Positions 29,974 to 38,735 of a stretch of DNA of 64,000 nucleotides are shown piece by piece. The position numbers were made by a program, and so were the translations under genes. Each line of letters starts with the position of its first letter. Positions within the stretch are counted from its first letter, which is position 1. The notes under the pieces were generated by a model, which ran no database searches, was not told where the DNA came from, and saw only the letters and a program-made list of their open reading frames with translations. Where the stretch lies: the NCBI GenBank assembly GCA_018136815.1, contig CM030936.1, positions 3,452,524 to 3,516,523 on the forward strand, written 5' to 3'. This stretch comes from Isochrysis galbana. Lineage: Eukaryota > Haptophyta > Isochrysidales > Isochrysidaceae.

Positions 29974-31983
29974 ATGGGTATTCAGGGCCTGTTGCCCTTC
30001 ATCGACGCGGCGGGTGAGGATGCCCACCTCTCCAACTTCTCGGGATCTCGGTGCGCGATCGACGGCTACGCGTGGCTTCATCGCGCCTCGCGGACCTGTG
30101 CTCTCGAGCTAGCCAAGGGCATGCATACGACGGCGTACGTCGACTACTGCGTGCGTCAGCTGCTCAAGATGCGGAACTTTGGTGTCGAGCCCGTCCTAGT
30201 CCTGGATGGCGCTCCGCTGCCTGCGAAAGCGGCCACGGAGCAGACGAGGCATGCGTCGAGGAAGCGGCATCTGCTCGAGGCGGATGCCCTGCTCAAGGCA
30301 GGCGAGCGCGCAAAAGCGATGGAAGAGTACAACAAGGCGGTTGACATCAAGCCGGAGCACGCCTACCAGCTACGCCTCGCATGCCAGCGCCTCAACATCC
30401 TCGTGTACGTCGCGCCGTACGAGGCGGATGCACAGATCGCCTTCCTTGCGCGGAACGGCCACGTGCAACTCGTGCTTGCCGAGGACTCGGACATGATGGC
30501 CTTTGGCTGTCCGGCGGTGCTATACAAGATGGATGGGAGTGGCAACGGGCGGCTGCTGCGGAGGGATCGCCTGCCTGAGATCATCGACTCGTCTGCGCGC
30601 AACGACGGCAAGCAGCGGCTGTTTGCGCCTTGGGATCGGTGGGATGAGCACCTCTTCCTTGATCTGTGCATCCTCTCCGGTTGCGACTATCTTCCGTCAC
30701 CTCCTGGCTTTGGAATCAAATCTGCATATCGTGCCCTCAAATCGCACGGATCTGTGGAGACCGCCATCCGCGTGCGCAAGATGGAGATGCGTGAGCCTCC
30801 ACCAGGCGGCTGGGAGGTATACCTAGAAGCGTTCCGGCGGGCCCGAGAGACGTTCCGTCACCAGAGGGTGTATGACCCCGTTCGACAGAAAGTAGTGCCG
30901 CTGACGCCACCGCCCGTTGATCAAGATGGAGTATCTCCCCTCATGCCGCATTGCGGTGTCGACCTCGCGCAGGAGACAGCCATTGCGCTTTGCGCACGCG
31001 GCGAAATCCACCCGGAAACCCATCAGCCCTTTGATGTGGTGCAGACGCCTCTTGCACGGCGCCTCAGCGCACCGCCCAGGCTTGTCTGCCGGCCAGAAGC
31101 CTCGGCCTCGAATGAGCTGGAATCCCCGTGTTTGCCATTTTTGCCATTGGAGGGCATGCCCCGCACACCTGCATCAGGCGGCCCTCGACCGTTGTTGAGT
31201 AGCTGCGTTCCGCACTCGACCCATACGTTGGCGACCCCAGGGTCGTCGGAACGGTGCGAGTCGTCGGAACGGTGCGAGCTGATGGCTGAGGAGCTACCAA
31301 GTGGACTTGCGCCTCTCGCGCTACCTCAGCAGACATCGTTGCGTGTCTACTTGCAGCCAGTGCACAAGACGGCAGGTGCAATGCGTGCCTTCAAACAACC
31401 CAAGAGGGTTGCCCCGCCGGAGGGTGTGGCAGAGAAGCGGCCTGTTGAGCGCGCGGCACCGAGCGCTACAAGCCGCTTCTTTTCGGCGGATACATCGTGT
31501 GATCCGACGCCTCAAAACGAAACGGGTGAAGACGTACGTCTCAGATCTGCGAGGGCGAGTGGCGTGGCTTTCGAGGGTCGGGCAATAGGGCGTGATGTTG
31601 AGGCTAGGAAACATTGCGAGGCCAATGGTGATCGCTTGTGTGACAGGAGCTCGGGTGCTGTGTATTCTGCCAGCCTGACCTTGGGCGCGTACGCCTACGA
31701 TGGGCCGGCATCGTCTGGGCGTGTCGGCGTCGCGGCCCGCAATAAGCGTGAGCCCTCGCCATCGCGTAGCACGGCGCTCGGTACAAGGCCCAGCATAGGA
31801 AGGCAGCGCGTAAATGGAGTTGGGGCAAACCTCAACGAGCTCTTGACCGGCGCTTGTTCGCCGTGCTCCTCACGTGACAATAGCGCGTGCAGAGCCGACT
31901 GCGGCGAGAATGCACCTCCTCAGCATCCGCCCTCGTTGGAGTCTTTCGCTTACTACCCCAAGCCAGGAACTTGGACTAGGTAG
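29974..31983 (+). CDS. EXO1: exonuclease 1 homologue (XPG/Rad2 family)
   Basis: This is a single-exon frame of 669 residues. The N-terminus MGIQGLLPF is the XPG signature, with the Met close behind a purine-rich leader. Catalytic acids fall where the family has them: Asp30 (AIDGYAWLH), Asp78 (VLVLDG), Glu150 and Asp152 (YEADAQIAFL), Asp171 and Asp173 (EDSDMMAFG) and Asp238 (LSGCDYLPSPPGFGI, the helix-two-turn-helix region). The first six match human EXO1 numbering exactly. The seventh is shifted by a ~13-residue insertion near 207-221. EXO1 acts in the nucleus as a 5'-3' exonuclease in mismatch repair and end resection. The C-terminal half is disordered and carries TSRFF (about 499-503), resembling the S-R-F/Y-F MLH1-binding motif, and QTSLRVYL (453-460), close to a PCNA box. 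A SSERCE duplication lies near 424-435. Confidence 0.93.
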   Translation: MGIQGLLPFIDAAGEDAHLSNFSGSRCAIDGYAWLHRASRTCALELAKGMHTTAYVDYCVRQLLKMRNFGVEPVLVLDGAPLPAKAATEQTRHASRKRHLLEADALLKAGERAKAMEEYNKAVDIKPEHAYQLRLACQRLNILVYVAPYEADAQIAFLARNGHVQLVLAEDSDMMAFGCPAVLYKMDGSGNGRLLRRDRLPEIIDSSARNDGKQRLFAPWDRWDEHLFLDLCILSGCDYLPSPPGFGIKSAYRALKSHGSVETAIRVRKMEMREPPPGGWEVYLEAFRRARETFRHQRVYDPVRQKVVPLTPPPVDQDGVSPLMPHCGVDLAQETAIALCARGEIHPETHQPFDVVQTPLARRLSAPPRLVCRPEASASNELESPCLPFLPLEGMPRTPASGGPRPLLSSCVPHSTHTLATPGSSERCESSERCELMAEELPSGLAPLALPQQTSLRVYLQPVHKTAGAMRAFKQPKRVAPPEGVAEKRPVERAAPSATSRFFSADTSCDPTPQNETGEDVRLRSARASGVAFEGRAIGRDVEARKHCEANGDRLCDRSSGAVYSASLTLGAYAYDGPASSGRVGVAARNKREPSPSRSTALGTRPSIGRQRVNGVGANLNELLTGACSPCSSRDNSACRADCGENAPPQHPPSLESFAYYPKPGTWTR

Positions 31984-32645
31984 GTTTACTGCGGCAGCTC
32001 TTCCGGACATTTCTTGCCCACCGCACCATTGCACTGTAGCCTCCAGCTACTCAAGGCTTTGCGTCCTCAAGTGAGGTCACACAGTTTTTGTGCACCTGTT
32101 GTGGACACGTTTGAGGTGCACAAGTAGAAAGTCGATAACATTTGAGGCTCGGCTTTCTGTTCGCGTTCCGTCGAAAGAGGACCATGCGAACGTTTTTATT
32201 TTTATATTCCAAAGTATGTGTTTGTTGATTTTTAGATAAAATATACAGCGGGTTTGATTTTTATAATCGTAGCCTCAAGCTAGGGGGAGGTCCTCACGCA
32301 AAGTCGCGTTCCGTCGATATTAATTATTGCCGCAAGATATAATCAAGATAGTTTTACAGCGGGCTTTACTATTATTAATTAGCAGGCTATTTGTACGAAC
32401 AAAATCTCATGCAGGAGGGGCATGCACAGGCTCGCCGGAAGATAATGCCGATGGCGCGCACCTGTCCCTCGTCGCGGTGCTCGAAAGCGGGTGGAAGTGG
32501 AAGGTAAGTTGGAGGCGCTCGACGCGGCGCTTTCCCTCGACGTTGATGTTGATGTTCTCGTTCACCGTCACCGTTCGCAGCTCTGCGCGTTGCACCCAGC
32601 GCCCCAAGGTCGCGTTCCGTCGAAAGAGGACCATGCTCCCGTAAA
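31984..32645. other. AT-richer intergenic stretch with three copies of a 19-mer
   Basis: CGTTCCGTCGAAAGAGGAC occurs at about 32166 and 32615, and a shortened form (GTCGCGTTCCGTCGA) at about 32301. On the minus strand 32640-32407 reads like protein (MVLFRRNATLGRWVQRAEL, TVTVNENININVEGKRRVER, LQLTFHFHPLSSTATRD), possibly a decayed or mobile-element ORF. Segment 32200-32400 is AT-rich and otherwise empty. Confidence 0.4.
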
Positions 32646-33061
32646 GCCCGGATGGGACAACTAAGTTTATACTTGGTTCACCCATGGCGGGGCACGAGCC
32701 CCCCCCCTCTCTCCACTCCTCCCCCGCCATGGGGGAGGAACCACCCACTCTCCTGGCATGCCTGATGGCTTGCCAGGAGCACACTGCCATGCTGACCCAT
32801 CCCTCTCCCCACAGGCATGCCTGAATCGCACGCCCTGGCCTGTCGTGGCCAGCCAATCCCTCTGACCAACCCCTCCTCCCCCTGGGCCCCTCTGATCAGG
32901 ACCCCCCAGCCAGCTCCAGTCGACTGGCAGGAGCTCGAGAGCCAGCGATGGATAGGCAGGAGGGGCCAGGGCCATGCCCCAGCCTCACCTGCCCCCTGAG
33001 CTGCGCTCCCAGGCCCCTGCTGGCCTCCTGGGGACCTGAAGAGGGGCCGCAGGCGCGCGCC
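32646..33061 (+). mobile_element. F-family retroelement, 3'-shortened
   Basis: It starts with the stem AACTAAGT-TTAT-ACTTGGTT (32659-32678, one U-G pair when read as plus-strand RNA), then CACCCATGG at 32684. It runs colinear with the 13669-13260 copy as far as GGCCGCAGGCGCGCGCCAT and is joined tail-to-tail with an E element. Confidence 0.7.
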
Positions 33062-33645
33062 ATCCGATACCTGCCACAAGGACGTCTTGAGCCACTCCCT
33101 TCCTCTCTTCCTCCTGTCGCCAGCCGCCCCCCTTCGCCCGTTTGCTAACGCAAACGGGGCCCGTTTCTCACCGCACTCCATCGGGGGGGGTGCAAAACCC
33201 CCCCTCTCCCTCTCTCCACTCTCTCCCTTCGTCGTTCCTGCGGCGCGTCGCCATGCGGCGCGCCCTGGCCTGCTCTCAGGGGCCCTTTGGGGGCTCCCAG
33301 GGGGCCAGCCAGGGCAGCTCAGGGGGCAGTGGAGGCTGGGGCTCAGCCCCTGGCCCCTCTTGCCTCTCCCCCGCTTGCCTCGCTGGCCATGGGAGCCGCC
33401 CAGAGGCATCTGTCTGCCTGGCGACCAGGGAAGGGGGGGGGGTCAGCTCGAGGGCAGGCCCACGCAGGGCGTGGGAGTGCGAATCACGGCCCGCGCCCAC
33501 TAGGGGTCTGGGCCAGTGTGGTGATTGCCCAGCCCGTGCCAAAGGGCAGGGGCTGTGGTTGATTGTACGGGCCCACCCCTGGGGGTGTCCGCGATGGAGA
33601 GAGGGGGGCGCGAGGCCCCCATTGACCCCTACTTATAAAAGTAGG
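33062..33645 (-). mobile_element. E-family retroelement, copy 4 (3'-shortened)
   Basis: On the minus strand it opens with a 6-bp stem CTACTT-TTAT-AAGTAG (33629-33644), then GGGGTCAATGGGGGCCTCG. It is colinear with copy 1 down to CGCCTGCG/GGCGACAGG near 33110, then lacks the terminal tail. Confidence 0.75.
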
Positions 33646-33649
33646 TTGC

Positions 33650-34205
33650 GGGACGGTCGTTCAAGTTGAGGCGCAAACTAGGAGGAAGGCGAGGGCGCCC
33701 CCGTCAATGATGCAATCTCAATTTTTTTTTACTTTGCATACTATAAGATGTGGGTCTACGTCCGTGAGAGCCTATTCGACGATGGTCCCTACGACGTCTT
33801 CCGCTTTATGAGACTCTTGGGTGGCATCACCTTCTGGTTTCTCGTAATTGCTTTAGGCGCAGCAATCATCGCGTCGGGGGACGGCCTCGCGAGGGTCGGG
33901 ATCGCGGTCGGGGTGGTCTTCGCGCTGTTCATTCTTCTCCTCTTGGTACTGTGGAAGACAAAGTACATTCGCTTTTATAAGACGGAGAAAATGCAACTGA
34001 CCTTTGATGCGGAGGCGATATTGAAACGGGAGGCACAAACGAAACACAAGACGTCTTCCGCTTGATGGGTCCCCGTGTTTATGTTTGTTGGCGCGTGGTC
34101 AACCCCCGATTTAGGGGCGAAGTTAGGGGTCAGTAGAAATTATATACCTAAATAGCCGGGAGGGGTGTGACAAAAAAAGGGAACCTCGAGTTGCACCCTC
34201 TGGAA
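33650..34205 (+). mobile_element. repeat unit carrying a small membrane-protein ORF
   Basis: The outer parts match, inverted, the short copy at 18326-18518. The inner ~330 bases (33710-34045) occur only here and contain the ORF at 33748. It lies between an E element and an I repeat. No clear terminal inverted repeats or target duplication could be seen, so the class is undecided. Confidence 0.65.
33748..34065 (+). CDS. 105-residue protein with two predicted membrane helices
   Basis: The ATG follows an AT-rich leader with a T9 run. The protein begins MWVYVRESLFDDGPYDVFRF. It has two hydrophobic segments, about residues 26-47 (GGITFWFLVIALGAAIIAS) and 52-74 (GIAVGVVFALFILLLLVLW), then a basic tail (KTKYIRFYKTEKMQ, KREAQTKHKTSS). 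It resembles a small two-helix membrane protein, with no catalytic motif. Base composition is more AT-rich than neighbouring genes. It is lost from the other copy of its repeat, so it may be a passenger gene of a mobile element. Function unknown. Confidence 0.5.
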   Translation: MWVYVRESLFDDGPYDVFRFMRLLGGITFWFLVIALGAAIIASGDGLARVGIAVGVVFALFILLLLVLWKTKYIRFYKTEKMQLTFDAEAILKREAQTKHKTSSA

Positions 34206-34209
34206 AGAT

Positions 34210-34380
34210 CACCGGTCACCGGGGGGGGGGGGGCGGGCCACCGGCCACCGGACAAAATCTAAGCCCTTCACCCCAATCCCCCTAGTAGCTAGTAGTGCAC
34301 GGGGGAAGCCGCCTGACGGCGGGGGGAGAAGGGCCGGGGGAGTGGGGGTGTGGGGGTGTAGAAAGTTTTTTACTGCGTGA
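34210..34380 (-). repeat. I-family repeat, minus-strand partial copy
   Basis: It is the inverse of 26440-26570, including CACTACT...GGGGATTGGGGTGAAGG, the GCCGTCAGGCGGCTTCCC block and the C/G run beside CCGGTGACC. Confidence 0.7.
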
Positions 34381-34877
34381 GTAGAAAGCAGAGGGTCCAC
34401 GGCCGCGTGTGCGGTGAGACTATTAAGAATTTAATCGATGCTCGCTTCGGGGACTAGGAGGAGCTAGGTTTTAATAAGATGTGTCCGTGTGGGGGGGCCA
34501 AGCCCGGAGGCTTCCCCCATGGTAATTTCATCGAGGTTACTGCCTGCTATCATAGTAGGAGTAAAGTACTTTATAATAGAGTATCTCTGATCGCTCGTTT
34601 CCGTGGGATTCTTACTGTGTGTGTTTACGGTGTACAATAGAAGTTAAGAAGCGAGTGAGCGCGAGAGAGAAAACATAAGAGTAGAGAGGGGGGGGGGGAA
34701 GAAAGAGAGAGAGAGAAGAGAGGGAAGAGAGAGAGAAGAGAGGGAGAGAGAAAGGAGAGAGAGAGAGAAGAGAGAGAGAGAAGAGAGAGAGAGAGAGGGA
34801 GGGAAGGAGGGCGGGAGAGAGAGAGAGAGGGAGAGGACGGACCCAGCCAGGCGTCGCGAGGGCAGCCAGGGCTAGCG
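34381..34877. other. upstream region of the kinase/phosphatase gene
   Basis: A 150-base GAGAGAA-type purine tract (34680-34840) directly precedes the ATG and is probably the 5' untranslated leader. No gene is seen in the rest. Confidence 0.4.
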
Positions 34878-37800
34878 ATGCTGGCTGCGCTGGTGGCGTC
34901 GAGTGCTGCAATGCGGCCCGTCGTCGTCGGCCTCACGGGCGGCATCGGAATGGGCAAATCGAGCGCGGCGAGCTGGTTCCGGCGGTGCGGCTTCCGTGTG
35001 CATGGTGAGAGAGAGAAGAGAGAGAGAGGGAGTTGGGGAGGGGGAGGGGGAGGGGAGGGGAGCTTTGGGCGGGGAGGGGGGAAGGGAGGGAGGGAAGGGC
35101 GGGGGGCGCGGGGGGTAGGGGGAGAGGGCGGGGGTGGGGGGGAGGGAGGCCAGGGAGGGGGGGAGGGAGGGGGGAGGGGAGGAGGAGAGGGGAGGACACA
35201 TGGGAGGAAGCCACAGAAAAAGGTATTGAAGTGTGAGGGGGAGAAGTCGAGGAAGAGAAGGAGAAGGACAATCGAGAGGCGCTAGCAGCGGGAGTGGGCG
35301 GGAGGAGAGAAAGAGGCCTTGGATGCGTGCATTGAGCCGTGAGCCAGAGGGAGGAGGAGAAAAAGAGTGTTTGGGACGAAAAGGCGGGCTGTCCCACGTG
35401 AGAAGTACTCTGAGAGACATCAGCCGAGCACGAGACGAGACGAGGAAGGAAGGGCGAGGGCGATGAGGGAAGCGCCCATGAATCGGTGCCACGGAGTCGT
35501 CGTTCCTTGACCGAACACTGCTGTGCGCATTACATCGTCCTGTGCATGTCATACAACGCACTGTTCTGGCCCTCCTGCGCACAGACTCGGACGCATGCGT
35601 GCATGCTCTCTACGCTCCAGGCGGCGCGGCGGTCGCCCCCGTCGTAGAAGCTTTCCCAGGCTCGCTCGCCGCCGATGGTGGCATCGACCGTGCTGCTCTG
35701 TCGGCGGCTGTCGCAGCCAAGGGTCGCGAGGAGGCTCTAAGGACTCTCGAGTGTATAGTGCACCCACTCGTCACTGCTTCGCGGAGCGAATTTGTCCGAC
35801 AGGCCCAAGAGGTGCGACGCTCGCTTGCACGCGCCACAACCTCGCACGCGTTCAGAGCACCACGCTCTCTCCATCTGTTAGTTGCAGTTTGGATGGCTCT
35901 AGGCTGACATTATCTCAGCTCAGCTCACCTTGCAAACACGGCCGCCGTACCTATGAACAGGATGGCGAGTGGCTAGTGGTGGTCGATGTGCCGCTCCTCC
36001 TCGAGACCAACAAGAACGACGCAGACTTGCGCAAGCAGGCGGGTGCATCACTTGTTCCGCCGCTCGATGTCCGCTTTGCTGCGAGACAATGAACGCTTGC
36101 GCATTCCCGTGCCGTCATCCACAATGCTTTCATCTTGTGTCCGCCCGTTGACAGGTTGACCTTGTGCTAGTGGTCTCAGCTGGCGAGGAAGAGCAGAGGA
36201 AACGTGTACTTCGTCGGCCCGGCATGACGCCCGAGAAGCTCGACTCAATCCTCGCTCGGCAGGTGCGCATGAGGGCCGATGTGGAGGGCGTGCACAGCAG
36301 TGTCCAATCCAAGGCCGGTCGCCACCGTGCTTACGTTGTCGGTCCGTCTCCTCCAGTTACCCGATGCCATGAAGCGGGCGCGAGCAGACTTGGTCCTGGA
36401 GACTGGGTTGGGTGATGGGTACGCAGAGACTCGTGCGCAGCTTGCCGCGTTCCTGGAGACCTCTGTGCGCAAGTTTCCTGAGCACTGGGCGAAGTGGCTT
36501 GCAAGGCGAGCAACATGTGATGCCGCCAGCGACCTCGATAACTCCAGCAAGGTGGCACAGGGTGACGACATCTATGAGACTAAGGGGACAGGATATGTGC
36601 GCTGCGTCAGTTTCGATCTAGACGAGACTTGCTGGCCAACGAAGCCACCGATCGTGCAGGTGAGCCTCGGGTGAGGGCCAGCAATAAGGGGCGCGGTGCC
36701 TATGCCGCATTGCGCGTCTGTGAGGGGCCAGTCTGGCTACGGGTGGTGCTGTTGCGACCACCTCGTCTCAGAGAGGCCTTGGTGGAATCGATCGCTCTGC
36801 ATGGGCCATCGTCAACTCTGCTACATTATGCGTCTAATCACAGGCGCAGCAAGTTCTCTCATCGCGCATGGCAGTTGCTATGCCCAAGGCGTATGCAGCT
36901 GGTGCAATTTCGCAGATGGGCGCACTCTTCGCCGAGATTCGGACTGAGAAGCCATTGGTGAGCCACTGGCCATACCTTGGTCCGGGCACGCTGTACGACA
37001 CGCGGAGAGGGGCGCCGGCTAGCCCTGCGTGTGCAGCCCGCTTCTAATCGAAAATTGTCGTCCCACAACATTGCCTCGAATGGTGCGAGCGAGCCGTGCG
37101 TAATCTTGCCCTTTCCCCGACTAAGGTGGCGCATGATCTCACTGAACAACGTCGGCTCGCTTTGCTTCGACTCGCCGCCATGCACGGAGATACTATTTCC
37201 TCGGAAGACGCTGCTGGCATTGTCGATGAGTTCGTCACATCAAGATCGCAGGCGAGGCAGCCGGCTTGACCAAAATATGCCATCGGACGCACCAGCTTGG
37301 ATGCATACACTCGCCCGCGTCCTCTGGTGGAGTAGAACCTCGATCCCGCATGAGCGACGAGTTCCCGCGCTTGGTAATAGTTAAGCCATCCCATTCTCAT
37401 CAACCCACCACGTCTCCTCCCGCAGACTGGTGCGTATTTGTTTCCAGATGTGTCAGCGTGTATTGGCTCTCTCCGCGCTGCCGGGCTAGTCGTGGGTGCC
37501 GTTACGGACGGAAATGCTCACGTCTCGCGAGATCAGGTCGTCGCGCCCCTATTTGATTTCAGTATTTGTGCCGAGGAGGCAGGCGCCACTAAAGAGGGCC
37601 TTGCGCCGCACCTCATGGCCGCGGCGGAAGCGGGATGCCACCCATCACAGGTACTATTTATTGCTCGATGGCATATCCGACATAAGTCTAGCCACACCTA
37701 TCTCTCGCTCCCTTGCACGGCGTGCCGCCCGGAAGCGAATCCCCTTTCCACACCTTGCGCTACAGGTCGTTCACATCGGCGACTCAATTTCCAAAGATCT

Positions 37801-38140
37801 TATTGGAGCCCTCCGATGTGGCTGTCGGGTGGTGAGCAAACCATAATAGTTGGCATGCCACTTGACCTATCCCAATCCCCATGGAATGTGAGGAGGAGCA
37901 ATGATCCGGTGAAATGCTCAGATCTGAGGGTTTGGAGCATGTGAACACGCCTGCACCTTCATTGCAATCTTCCACTTGTAGGTGCTACTGAGCCGGCCGA
38001 CGGCCCCTCCTCGACCGGTGACAGAAGAGGCTCTGCGTCCCCCAATTGATCCAAGCCTCTGGGTCGAGGTGAGTGACTTGAAAGAGGCAGCGAAGGCTGT
38101 CGTGGGGTGGGCGGACACGCCACCGCCCGTTGCTAAGTGA
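34878..38140 (+). CDS. dephospho-CoA kinase fused to a HAD-superfamily phosphatase
   Basis: Ten exons give about 520 residues: 34878-35004, 35585-35811, 35961-36038, 36155-36262, 36357-36659, 36850-36957, 37090-37251, 37426-37650, 37766-37831, 37982-38140. All junctions keep frame. Exons 3 and 7 fit best with GC donors (CAG|GCGGGT, CAG|GCGAGG), and the exon 7 acceptor is tentative. The N-terminal half is CoaE: P-loop [12 protein letters not shown] (Lys27), DSDA (43-46), [16 protein letters not shown] and [13 protein letters not shown]. It phosphorylates dephospho-CoA, the last step of CoA synthesis. The C-terminal half has HAD motifs: SFDLDET (Asp267, Asp269), AVTDGN (Thr398), Lys427, and HIGDSISKD (Asp452, Asp457), all intact. 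The phosphatase substrate is unknown. A role in repairing or limiting CoA precursors is a guess from the fusion. Intron 1 (580 bp) is extremely purine-rich. Confidence 0.85.
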
Positions 38141-38692
38141 TGAGGTAGAGGCTACGAGTTGGCTACGAATTGCTTATGTCGTCGTGCCATCTACGTTGTC
38201 CTCATACTAAGATGGCATAGGGCAAATCGCATGTCAATAGGCATGGGGCGATCTTCCGAATACTAGACCGATCGATCGAGGCTGAGGTGGGTGGTTCTCG
38301 ATGTTTGCACGTTGTGTCACTCGTGTATGTATCGGAATAGCAATGTTCGCATGCTCGCCGTTTGAATTTCGCACGGTGGATATGTAGAAAAGCCGCGCAA
38401 AAGTGGTTAGAAGCCTATCTACCGGTGGCGCACTGCGGGGGTGCTTGTGTGTCCCCCTCGGGCCACCTCTCTCCCAGCATGCTACCATCCCCTTCCTTCC
38501 CCTCCTCGCTTCGGCTCGCTTTGTCACCTGACTCCTCACTCCTCACTTCAACGTGGCGCTGCCAACAGATCGAAAAAAAATATTCTTGAAGGTGACCGCT
38601 ACGCTACTACTTGCCCTCCCATCTACTGGAATCTCCGCTTGGCATCGCCCTTGCCCCACCCCCACTCTCCTTCCCGCTCCCCCCCTCGTTCC
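38141..38692. other. no gene seen; contains a LINE 3'-end remnant on the minus strand
   Basis: The minus strand at 38610-38567 reads GTAGCGGTCACCTTCAAG/AATATTTTTTTT, like the 3' end of the A LINE. Otherwise it is mixed sequence, including CT-rich stretches after 38460. Confidence 0.35.
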
Positions 38693-38708
38693 TTTCTTTG
38701 GTTTCGGG

Positions 38709-38735
38709 AGAAAAACTATTGTTATAGTTTTAGCG
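38709..38735 (+). promoter_or_regulatory. 5'-terminal stem-loop of LINE A
   Basis: AAAACTAT-TGTT-ATAGTTTT (38712-38731) is an 8-bp perfect stem with a 4-nt loop, three bases from the duplication-defined 5' end and four bases (AGCG) before the ORF1 ATG. The same hairpin lies at the 5' end of the 43421 copy. Possible roles are template end recognition, promoter or translation control; none is shown by the sequence. Confidence 0.75.

Noticed and set aside
34210..34240. C/G homopolymers of 13-20 bases as sequencing errors only
   Set aside because: They recur at the same place in three I-family copies, so they are part of the repeat, although exact lengths are unreliable.
38712..38731. LINE 5' hairpin as a transcription terminator of the upstream gene
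   Set aside because: It is within the element by the target duplication and recurs at other element starts, so it belongs to the retroelement.
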